From contig JANZNS010000001.1 in assembly GCA_025153445.1 (NCBI GenBank), positions 496,001 through 560,000 of the forward strand: 64,000 bases of DNA, given 5' to 3'. Position 1 is the stretch's first letter. Each line of letters begins with the position of its first letter. Under the pieces are notes generated by a model. The model saw only the letters and a program-made list of their open reading frames with translations, searched no databases and had not been told where the DNA came from. This DNA is from Marinobacter sp. BGYM27. Lineage in GTDB: Bacteria > Pseudomonadota > Gammaproteobacteria > Pseudomonadales > Oleiphilaceae. Made by a program: the position numbers and the translations under genes. Shown piece after piece: positions 53,225 through 60,881 of this stretch.

Positions 53225-54586
53225 ATGGCCCAAGCTAACAATCCTGAACAAAAGAAGCCCGCCAAACGTAGCGGCGCAGCGACAGCTAAAAAGCCGGCGC
53301 CTAAAAGCGCGCCGCAGACGGTTCGGCGTGTTGCGATCATCGGCGGTAACCGCACGCCTTTCGCCCGTTCCAATACCGCTTACAGCAAGCTCAGCAATCA
53401 GGAACTGTTGACGGCGTCACTGCGCGGGCTGGTCGACCGGTTTGGCCTGCAGGGCAAGCGCATGGGCGAAGTGGCCGCCGGTGCGGTGATCAAGCAGTCC
53501 CGTGACTTTAACCTGACCCGTGAATCGGTACTCAGTTCCGGTCTGGCGCCGGAAACGCCGGCGTATGATGTGCAACAGGCTTGCGGCACCGGACTTGAGG
53601 CCGCCATTCTTGTCGCCAACAAGATCGCGCTAGGCCAGATTGATTGCGGTATCGCCGGCGGAACCGATACCACATCCGATGCGCCGATTGGCCTTGGTGA
53701 AGGCCTGCGGGAAATGCTGCTCGATCTGAACCGCGCCAAGACGGCGGGCGAGCGGCTTAAAATTCTGGGCCGTTTTCGTCCCGGTTTTCTGGTGCCTGAG
53801 TTTCCTGAAAACGGCGAGCCCCGAACCGGTATGTCGATGGGCGATCACTGTCAGGTGACCGCCCACGAGTGGAAAATCCCGCGGGATGAGCAGGATAAGC
53901 TGGCTTATGACAGCCACCAGAACCTGGCTGCGGCTTACGATGCCGGATTTTTCAACGATCTGATGACGCCGATGGCCGGGCTGAACAAGGACAATATTCT
54001 GCGTCCGGATACCACGCTGGAGAAACTGGCGACGCTCAAACCCTGCTTTGATCGTGAAAACGGCACCATGACAGCGGCCAACAGCACTGCGCTGACGGAC
54101 GGTGCATCCTGTGTGCTGCTGGCAAGCGAAGACTGGGCAAAGGCAAACAATCTTGAAGTGCAGGCCTATCTGACGTTCTCGGAAACAGCAGCGGTCGATT
54201 TTGTCGACAAGAAAGAAGGCCTGCTGATGGCCCCGACCTATGCGGTGCCAAGAATGCTGGATCGCGCCGGCCTGACCCTGCAGGATTTCGATATCTACGA
54301 AATCCACGAAGCCTTCGCGGCCCAGGTGCTATCGACGCTGAAAGCATGGGAAGACCCGGTTTTCTGCAAAGAGCGCCTGGGGCGGGACAAACCGCTGGGT
54401 AGTATCGATCGTAGTTTGATGAATATGAAGGGTAGCAGCCTTGCAACCGGACATCCGTTTGCTGCAACCGGTGGGCGCATTATTGCAACGCTGGCCAAGC
54501 AACTAGCCGAGAAGGGCAGTGGACGAGGGCTTATCTCTATCTGCGCTGCAGGCGGCCAGGGGGTTACGGCCATACTCGAGCGCTAA
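53225..54586 (+). CDS. Acetyl-CoA C-acyltransferase, FadI/FadA2-like thiolase
   Basis: Thiolase that splits beta-ketoacyl-CoA with CoA or condenses acyl-CoAs. From ATG 53225 it has 453 residues with a Lys/Ala-rich head of about 30 residues. Catalytic residues are Cys120 in QQACGTGLEA, His361 in IHEAFAAQ (the HEAF variant seen in FadI-type enzymes), His410 in TGHPFAATGG and Cys440 in SICAAGGQG. Divergent from the FabG4-like gene; two acyl-CoA dehydrogenase genes lie 3-5 kb away, so the region probably serves fatty-acid breakdown. A hairpin terminator follows. Confidence 0.93.
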   Translation: MAQANNPEQKKPAKRSGAATAKKPAPKSAPQTVRRVAIIGGNRTPFARSNTAYSKLSNQELLTASLRGLVDRFGLQGKRMGEVAAGAVIKQSRDFNLTRESVLSSGLAPETPAYDVQQACGTGLEAAILVANKIALGQIDCGIAGGTDTTSDAPIGLGEGLREMLLDLNRAKTAGERLKILGRFRPGFLVPEFPENGEPRTGMSMGDHCQVTAHEWKIPRDEQDKLAYDSHQNLAAAYDAGFFNDLMTPMAGLNKDNILRPDTTLEKLATLKPCFDRENGTMTAANSTALTDGASCVLLASEDWAKANNLEVQAYLTFSETAAVDFVDKKEGLLMAPTYAVPRMLDRAGLTLQDFDIYEIHEAFAAQVLSTLKAWEDPVFCKERLGRDKPLGSIDRSLMNMKGSSLATGHPFAATGGRIIATLAKQLAEKGSGRGLISICAAGGQGVTAILER

Positions 54587-54599
54587 ATCACGTTTATAG

Positions 54600-54631
54600 C
54601 CGGGGCTTTCCTCAAGTGAAGCCCCGGTTTT
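54600..54631 (+). terminator. Hairpin terminator after thiolase gene
   Basis: CCGGGGCTT (54600-54608) with AAGCCCCGG (54619-54627), ten-base loop, then TTTT and CCTTTC. Confidence 0.75.
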
Positions 54632-54652
54632 CCTTTCTGCTTCCGTTCTGCT

Positions 54653-56128
54653 TCAGTAACCCGGTGGTGGCGAGAAGCCAGCCAGCCCTTCCTTTTCAAG
54701 CAATTGTGCAAACTTCAGGGTGGTCAGATCACTTCCCGGTGCACCAATGACCTGCACGTTGTAAGGCAGCCCTTCCGCCGTGCGGCCAATTGGTACTGAG
54801 GTTGCCGGCAATCCCAGCAGTGTGGCGAACGCAATCCAGCAGAACTGATCAGTGTAGGGCCGCTGCTTGCCATTGACGGTGATGCGTCGGCTAAACGCCT
54901 CGCCTTTCTGATTGTGTGGCGGAGCCGTTGTTGGCGTGATCGGTGTGAGTAGTACGTCGATATCGGCAAACAGCTCATCGATCCGGGCGCGCATCTTCAG
55001 CCGTGTTTCAGTCCAGGATGCCCATTGATAGATCGGCTGATTAACGCCACGCCCGTATTCTCCCATGTGCGCTGTCATCGGAAAGAACCGTCTGATCCAG
55101 GTCTCAAAGCGGGCGACCATGGCCATCTGGCGGCGCTGTTTGGGTGGCATGTTCCCGCTCACCAGGCTTCCCAGCAAATTGAAATAGGCCGGCAGGATAT
55201 GGTCCAGGTCGAGTAGATCGTGTTTGGCGTCGGCCACCAGGCTGCCTGCTTGCTCCAGTTTCTGGCCCAGCGACCGGTAAGCGTCTGTCAGGTGGTCGTC
55301 AACGGGGCACAGTGGATCGCTCAGCCATAGGCCGACGCGAGCACTGCGCAGATCGGAGATGCGGGCGGGTTCCATGTTACGCGACCAGCTACGGGCGTCT
55401 AACGGACGCGGCCCGGCAATGACGTTAAGCAGCATTTCCAGATCGGCAGCTGTACGTGCCATCGGCCCGGGTACTACCAAGTCGGGTGGCGTCAGTGTAC
55501 CGGGAGGCCCGGGAATGTGGCCGCGCATGGAGATCAGGTTCTGTGTGGCCTTGTGGCCGAAAACGCCGCAAAAATGGGCGGGGGTGCGAATCGAACCCGC
55601 CAGATCGCTTCCCACATCCAGCGGGATCAGTCCCGCTGCCAGCGCTGCAGCCGCTCCGCCGGATGAGCCGCCCGGGGTATGCTCCGGATTATACGGGTTG
55701 TTCGTTGTGCCGAAGACCCGGTTGTAGCTCTGCAGGTCCATGGCGTAGAACGGCACGTTGGTTTTGCCGAGCACAATGGCGCCTGCGTCCCGCAGCCGTT
55801 GTACCAGATCCGCGTTGTGTTCAGGGACGTAATCACGCAGGGCGGGGGCTCCGGCTATGCAGTGCAGTCCCGCGACTTCCCAGGTGTCCTTTAGTGTCAT
55901 CGGCAAGCCGTGAAGTGGGCCCAGTGATTCACCCCGCTGGCGTTTGGCATCGGCTTCTGCGGCTTGCTTCAAGGCGTCATCCGCAGCGAGGGTAATCAGT
56001 GCATTGATCTTCGGGTTGTGGCTGTTAATACGCGCGATCAGGGCTTCTGTCAGCGCTACGCTGGTCATCGCGCCACTGCGAAGACTCTCGAGCATTTCGG
56101 TGGCGCTCTGGTAGTGAATGTCCGGCAT
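54653..56128 (-). CDS. Amidase signature family enzyme
   Basis: Hydrolase of 491 residues cleaving carboxamides. The Ser-cisSer-Lys triad of the family is complete: Lys80 in PMTLKDTW, Ser155 in TPGGSSGGAAAALAAG and nucleophile Ser179 in GSDLAGSIRTPAHF. No signal peptide, so it is cytoplasmic. It is not beside gatB or gatC, which argues against a glutamyl-tRNA amidotransferase subunit. Substrate unknown. Its 3' end faces the thiolase gene. Confidence 0.93.
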   Translation of the reverse strand: MPDIHYQSATEMLESLRSGAMTSVALTEALIARINSHNPKINALITLAADDALKQAAEADAKRQRGESLGPLHGLPMTLKDTWEVAGLHCIAGAPALRDYVPEHNADLVQRLRDAGAIVLGKTNVPFYAMDLQSYNRVFGTTNNPYNPEHTPGGSSGGAAAALAAGLIPLDVGSDLAGSIRTPAHFCGVFGHKATQNLISMRGHIPGPPGTLTPPDLVVPGPMARTAADLEMLLNVIAGPRPLDARSWSRNMEPARISDLRSARVGLWLSDPLCPVDDHLTDAYRSLGQKLEQAGSLVADAKHDLLDLDHILPAYFNLLGSLVSGNMPPKQRRQMAMVARFETWIRRFFPMTAHMGEYGRGVNQPIYQWASWTETRLKMRARIDELFADIDVLLTPITPTTAPPHNQKGEAFSRRITVNGKQRPYTDQFCWIAFATLLGLPATSVPIGRTAEGLPYNVQVIGAPGSDLTTLKFAQLLEKEGLAGFSPPPGY

Positions 56129-56172
56129 TATGGAAACAACTCCCTTCAGATTAATGCGTGCTTGGTGGTTCC

Positions 56173-57180
56173 TTACAAATCCTGACGCCAGCGTTTGATC
56201 TGCATCTGGTCTTTCATGACATCAATGATCTCGTTGACCACTTTGATAATTTGCTGCTCTTGCCCTGACGTGTCTTCAGACAGGCCGTCATCCGCTTTGA
56301 GGAAAGTGTCCACAATGTCTTCTATAAATCCGTGGTTCCGGGCTGAGGCGAGGTCGTCCATGATCTGGTGAATCACTTGCGCCACGATATCGCCGACAGC
56401 TTCCTCAAGGGTTTCTGTGATCTGCGAACCCAGCACCGGAATCAGCCGCAACCTGGACAGCTCTGCGTTGTTGTTCAATGCCTGATCGACACAGTTCTCG
56501 AGGTAGTGACGCAGTGCGCCCCGGTTCGGCACGTAGCCGTGTTCTGCCGCTTCGGCCACCCGCTGTGACAGCCAGCTGGTCAGCAAATCCTTGCGGGGTA
56601 GCAGAATGTCATTCTGGATCCGGTGCACCATTGGCGAGCCGTGGCTCAGTTCTTCCTGCGCGCCAGACAGCACTTTGATGACGATCCGGTCTGACAGCTC
56701 TTCCATAAACGCCTCATAGTAAAACTTGAGGAAGGTATAGAGCCGGGTTTTGGTGAAATCGATGACCTTGTACTTGTGTAGCCGGTACACAATCGATATC
56801 ACCCGCAGTACCCGCAGGAACCGGTATGACCCGATAGGGATGCATCCCAGTACGTCATACCAGTGGATGAACGGGTAAAAATACCAGCGTCCGTAGAGCT
56901 TCGTGCGGATCGCGTAAAGCCAGCGGATCACAAACTCGCTGAGAAAAATCGAGACGAAAATCAGATCGTAGAAAATGAAATTCTTGTGGATGGGCCGGTA
57001 GAGCTCGACGATTGTCGGCATGTAGCTGGCCAATAACTCATTAACCGCATCGATAGCGTAAAGCGAATCCAGGATAATCCAGCAGATGTTGATGAACAGC
57101 AGCCCCAGCATCACAAAGTCGACAATGAACCAGAATACCTGGTGGCTGTTGCGTAGATTCTCTCGGTTAATCGTGAACAT
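56173..57180 (-). CDS. Voltage-sensor-domain-like membrane protein without visible pore
   Basis: Inner-membrane protein of 335 residues annotated by its S1-S4 pattern. S1 at about 16-38 has Asp21, S2 at 69-90 has Asp72, Glu82 and Arg86, S3 at 100-118 has Asp109, and S4 has Arg120, Arg123, Arg126, Arg133 and Lys136, which gives positive residues at mostly three-residue spacing. After S4 there is no S5-S6 pair with selectivity filter; residues 145-335 are a hydrophilic, helical cytoplasmic region. Bacterial ion-channel family proteins of this kind have no known role. Monocistronic, between an amidase gene and acyl-CoA dehydrogenase genes. Confidence 0.8.
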   Translation of the reverse strand: MFTINRENLRNSHQVFWFIVDFVMLGLLFINICWIILDSLYAIDAVNELLASYMPTIVELYRPIHKNFIFYDLIFVSIFLSEFVIRWLYAIRTKLYGRWYFYPFIHWYDVLGCIPIGSYRFLRVLRVISIVYRLHKYKVIDFTKTRLYTFLKFYYEAFMEELSDRIVIKVLSGAQEELSHGSPMVHRIQNDILLPRKDLLTSWLSQRVAEAAEHGYVPNRGALRHYLENCVDQALNNNAELSRLRLIPVLGSQITETLEEAVGDIVAQVIHQIMDDLASARNHGFIEDIVDTFLKADDGLSEDTSGQEQQIIKVVNEIIDVMKDQMQIKRWRQDL

Positions 57181-57273
57181 GCGCCTCGCCCGGCCGGAAT
57201 TGATAATGGCCGATTAGCCTAACACTAAAACCGTCATGATCAGGAGCTTGGGCTGCGCCTGATCATTCGGCAA

Positions 57274-58482
57274 CTACTTCAGTTCGGACGAGCTTTTACC
57301 CAGCAGGCGGCGGGCAATAATCAGCAGCTGTATTTGCTGGGTGCCCTCAAATATATCCAGAATCTTTGAATCCCGTGCCCACTTTTCCAATAGCTCCACT
57401 TCACTGTAGCCAAGACTGCTGCACAACTCTACACACCGGAGTGTGACCTGATTGCCGACACGGCCTGCTTTGGCTTTGGCCATTGAGGCTTCAATCGAAT
57501 TCGGCAGCCCGTTGTCGGCCATCCATGCGGCTTTGAGAGTGAGCAGGCGGGCGGCTTCCCATTCCGCTTCCAACAACTGCAGCTCCCGGTGAGCGGCGCT
57601 TTGAGTCCAGGTTTGCGTGCTATAGCGCAGCGTTTCACCTGCTTTTTCCAGCAGGGCCAGGGTTTTGTCGAGCGCTGCTCGGGCCACACCGATCGCCATG
57701 CCAGCGACGACCGGGCGGGTGTTGTCAAAGGTTTGCATCGCACCTGCAAAGCCCTTGTCGACGCTTACCTCCGGATCGCCCAGCAGGTTTGCGGCGGGCA
57801 CACGGCAGTTTTCAAAACGAATGGCGGCCGTGTCCGACGCGCGAATGCCGAGTTTTTTCTCGAGCCGCTCGACTGTCATGCCCGGGGTGCCTTTTTCCAC
57901 CACGAACGACTTGATGGCGGCGCGCCCGACTGAACGATCCAGCGATGCCCAGACCACCACCGCATCGGCCCGCTCACCGGCAGTGACGAATATTTTCTCA
58001 CCGTTGATGATGTAATCGTCGCCGTCGCGAATGGCTGTTGTGCGGATTGCGGCGCTGTCCGATCCGGCACCGGGTTCGGTGATCGCCATTGCGGCCCAGG
58101 TTTTTCCGAGCCTTGCCAGTTGTTCGTCGTCGGCGACAGCGGCAATCGCCGAGTTACCCAACCCTTGCCGGGGGATGGATAGCGCCAGACCAACATCGCC
58201 CCAGCATAACTCGGTCAATCCCAGCACCGTTTTCATATTGGTGCCGTTGCGGTTTCCCGAGCCGTTTCCGTTGTCTGCCCTTGCCAGGCGGCCTGCACCT
58301 GCACCGCCATCTTCGGCGCCTTCGTTCATGCCGTCCATGATGGAGGCGAACATGTCCAGTTCTTTCGGGTACGCATGTTCAGCCCGGTCATACTTGCGGG
58401 AAATCGGCAGAAAGATCTCACGAGCTACTTGTTGGGCCTGGTTGACGAGCAAACCAAACTTACGGGGAATTTCAAGGTTCAT
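57274..58482 (-). CDS. Acyl-CoA dehydrogenase, second of pair
   Basis: FAD enzyme that introduces a double bond into acyl-CoA. The 402-residue protein has the FAD-contact segments MAITEPGAGSDSAAIRTTAI and GEKIFVTAGERADAVVVWAS and a C-terminal helical domain ending DIFEGTQQIQLLIIARRLLG. It follows the other dehydrogenase gene by 12 bases, so both are probably made from one message and may form a heteromeric enzyme, as some actinobacterial and pseudomonad pairs do. The residues 65-80 hold a Gly/Asn-rich insert (GAGRLARADNGNGSGN). Confidence 0.9.
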   Translation of the reverse strand: MNLEIPRKFGLLVNQAQQVAREIFLPISRKYDRAEHAYPKELDMFASIMDGMNEGAEDGGAGAGRLARADNGNGSGNRNGTNMKTVLGLTELCWGDVGLALSIPRQGLGNSAIAAVADDEQLARLGKTWAAMAITEPGAGSDSAAIRTTAIRDGDDYIINGEKIFVTAGERADAVVVWASLDRSVGRAAIKSFVVEKGTPGMTVERLEKKLGIRASDTAAIRFENCRVPAANLLGDPEVSVDKGFAGAMQTFDNTRPVVAGMAIGVARAALDKTLALLEKAGETLRYSTQTWTQSAAHRELQLLEAEWEAARLLTLKAAWMADNGLPNSIEASMAKAKAGRVGNQVTLRCVELCSSLGYSEVELLEKWARDSKILDIFEGTQQIQLLIIARRLLGKSSSELK

Positions 58483-58494
58483 CCGGAACTCCTG

Positions 58495-59802
58495 TCAGGC
58501 GTGCGTGCCGCCGAAATGTGTGGCTGTGGCGCGTAAATCGCGGTACCAGCGTTCTACCGGGTATTCTTTGACAAACCCGTGGCCGCCCAGCAACTGAACA
58601 CCATTGGTGCCGATTTCCATTGCTTTCTCATTGCATAAAAGGCGGGCAAGGCAGGCTTCGCGATGGTAGTCCTGGCCGTGTTCCGCTCTGCTTGCAGCGC
58701 GCCATGTCATCAAACGCATGCTCTCGGTCTCAATCGCCATATTGCTGATAGTGAAGGCAACGGACTGGCGATGACTGATGGGTTCGCCGAAGGCTTCACG
58801 GTCGTTGCAGTAGGGGATAACGTAGTCGAGGACTGCCTGTGCGGTGCCGGTAGCGAGCCCGCATCGCATGATCGACGCACGGTCGATAAATGCGGTGTAA
58901 TTGAAGCTGTCATCTCCCAGCAGGGCCTCCGCATCAAGTGAAACGTCATCCAGGCGAAGGCTGGCGGTCTCAGCGGCTCTAAGCCCCATTGCGGGCTCTT
59001 CGGTCCAAGAGAGTCCGGCGGTACCGCGCTCAACGATGAACAACCTTGGGCCCTGATCCTCAAGTTCAGCTGCGATCAGGAAAAGGTCGCTGTCAGCTGC
59101 GCGGATTACGCCGCTTTTCACACCATTGAGGCAGAATCCGCTGTCCGTCCTGCGTGCGCGAGTGTTCAGCACTATCGGATCAAACAGTGGGTGGGGTTCG
59201 TCAATGGCGACGGTTGCGACCGGTGGCTGCTCTTCGCAGAAGGCAGGCAGGTAGGTGGATTGCTGCGTACCGGTGCCCCATTGAGTGATGGCCTGGGCAA
59301 CGCTGAAAGGTGCCAGCAGGCTCATGGCAATTGCCATGTCGCCCCGTGCGAGTTGCTCTGCGATCAGAACACTGGTCAAGGGTGACTGGGTTTCAGCAAC
59401 GCCGCCGAATTCAGCCGGTACCGCATACAGGGTCAAGCCGAGGGCATGGGCCTGAGATGCAATATCCCCAGCCAGAGTGCCGGTGTCATCGCACTCTGCC
59501 GCCTTGGGGCGGATAACCTCGCTTGCAAAGCGCTTGAGGCTGTCAACGATCATCTGCTGGTCATCGTCCAGAGTCAGATCGAATAGTGAGCCTGGCGTCT
59601 TGCTGGGGAGTTGCTGGCGGGGAAACAGACCCCGCACCCGACGAAATTCCCGATTGGCGACAGCCAGGGTTTTGAATCCTGCCCGTGTGCTCTGGTAGGC
59701 CATGCGTTCAACCGGGCGCCTGACGCCAAACCTGTCCAACAGCGGACTCGCCGCCAGACGATTCATTGTGGCCAGTGCAAATGCGATAGGGTCGCGGCTC
59801 AT
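58495..59802 (-). CDS. Acyl-CoA dehydrogenase, first of pair
   Basis: FAD-dependent acyl-CoA dehydrogenase of 435 residues from ATG 59802, which follows GGAGGG at about seven bases; the longer frame is rejected. A head of about 60 residues precedes the N-terminal helical domain. In the usual FAD motif region the sequence is diverged (CEEQPPVATVAIDEPHPLFD), lacking the TEPxxGSD signature, while the C-terminal LLGGHGFVKEYPVERWYRDL is typical. This diverged partner beside a normal one supports a heteromeric pair. Substrate not known. Confidence 0.88.
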   Translation of the reverse strand: MSRDPIAFALATMNRLAASPLLDRFGVRRPVERMAYQSTRAGFKTLAVANREFRRVRGLFPRQQLPSKTPGSLFDLTLDDDQQMIVDSLKRFASEVIRPKAAECDDTGTLAGDIASQAHALGLTLYAVPAEFGGVAETQSPLTSVLIAEQLARGDMAIAMSLLAPFSVAQAITQWGTGTQQSTYLPAFCEEQPPVATVAIDEPHPLFDPIVLNTRARRTDSGFCLNGVKSGVIRAADSDLFLIAAELEDQGPRLFIVERGTAGLSWTEEPAMGLRAAETASLRLDDVSLDAEALLGDDSFNYTAFIDRASIMRCGLATGTAQAVLDYVIPYCNDREAFGEPISHRQSVAFTISNMAIETESMRLMTWRAASRAEHGQDYHREACLARLLCNEKAMEIGTNGVQLLGGHGFVKEYPVERWYRDLRATATHFGGTHA

Positions 59803-60030
59803 ACGAGCCCTCCAGTGATGTTGTTTTTGTTTGGCCGACTGGCACCAGCTGTTGTGTCTTGGGCAGTGCCGTCTTCGGTTCAGGTTGCTGAACTGATATC
59901 CGATCATGTGATGCTGGCGTCCATACGCCATTGGCGATGAGAGCCGGTGTGTCGGGCAATGGGGTCAATTCGGGTTTGAAGTTGTGGGTGTCGGGACAGG
60001 GGCAGATCGCGAACTATCGAGCCAAGGCTT

Positions 60031-60069
60031 GAAATTGCCGCATTTCAGCGTACGCTTGTAAGCTGAAAT
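60031..60069. promoter_or_regulatory. Nested palindromes upstream of hemolysin III gene
   Basis: ATTTCAGC (60042-60049) with GCTGAAAT (60062-60069), the perfect palindrome AGCGTACGCT at 60047-60056, and GAAAT / ATTTC at 60031-60046 overlap in a 39-base stretch, about 28 bases before the TTG start. Operator or leader hairpin. Confidence 0.4.
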
Positions 60070-60096
60070 ATTGACCATTCCTGCAGGAGATTCCCT

Positions 60097-60780
60097 TTGA
60101 GTACGCCGTCACAAATCTCAGACCACCAGCCAGCGGGGCAGGATTACTCCCGTATTGAAGAATGGCTGAATGGTGTCACGCATGGCGTTGCCGCTGTATT
60201 GAGTCTGGCGGGCATGATTGTCCTGATAGTGCTGGCCAGCCTGGACGCCGACCCATGGAAAATTGTCAGCGTCAGTATCTACGGTGCCAGCATGACGCTC
60301 CTGTTTCTCGCCTCGACGCTTTATCACAGCGCTCGCGATCCCGGGCGCCGGCGGCTATTCAAAATGCTGGATCATTGCGCGATCTTTCTGTTGATCGCCG
60401 GCACCTACACGCCATTTCTCCTTGTGAATATGCGTGCAGGGCAGGGCTGGCTGCTATTTGCTGTCATTTGGGGATTGGCTTTCGGAGGGATTACCCTGAA
60501 GCTGGTTTATGGTCACAGGTTCAAAGCATTGCAGGTGGGTACCTATCTTTTGATGGGCTGGCTGATTGTGCTCGCTTCAACCGAGCTTTCTGCAACGGTG
60601 AATCCATTGGGGCTCAAGCTCGTTGTAGCCGGCGGCATCACCTATACGCTGGGCGTGGTGTTCTATCTGGTTAAACAGATCCCCTATAACCATGCCATCT
60701 GGCATCTTTTTGTGGTGGGCGGCGGTGCCTGTCATTTCTTTGCCATTTACTACGGCGTGTTACCCGGTGCGTTGAATTAG
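60097..60780 (+). CDS. Hemolysin III family membrane protein (YqfA/PAQR type)
   Basis: Seven-helix inner-membrane protein of 227 residues. The TTG start has AGGAGA six bases upstream. The family pattern is visible: NGVTHGVAAVLSLAGM in helix 1, STLYHSARDPGRRRLFKMLDHCAIFLLIAGTYTPF in helices 2-3 (only partly quoted: YHSARDP, LDHCAIFLLIAGTYTPF), and a final WHLFVVGGGACHFF with conserved His residues that may bind zinc. Function in bacteria is unsettled; related PAQR proteins are receptors or hydrolases. Monocistronic. Confidence 0.92.
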   Translation: MSTPSQISDHQPAGQDYSRIEEWLNGVTHGVAAVLSLAGMIVLIVLASLDADPWKIVSVSIYGASMTLLFLASTLYHSARDPGRRRLFKMLDHCAIFLLIAGTYTPFLLVNMRAGQGWLLFAVIWGLAFGGITLKLVYGHRFKALQVGTYLLMGWLIVLASTELSATVNPLGLKLVVAGGITYTLGVVFYLVKQIPYNHAIWHLFVVGGGACHFFAIYYGVLPGALN

Positions 60781-60847
60781 AGTGCTTTTTGGTAGATTAA
60801 TTTAACCTGGATGGCAAGCAGAAAAGCCTGAATGTCTGTAGCATACA

Positions 60848-60879
60848 CCTCATCTGACAAGGTCCCGGGACGGATGAGG
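60848..60879 (+). promoter_or_regulatory. Hairpin covering tamA ribosome-binding site
   Basis: CCTCATC (60848-60854) is complementary to GATGAGG (60873-60879), which is the ribosome site just before the TTG start at 60882; the loop contains the perfect palindrome GTCCCGGGAC (60862-60871). Folding would hide the ribosome site. Confidence 0.45.
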
Positions 60880-60881
60880 TT

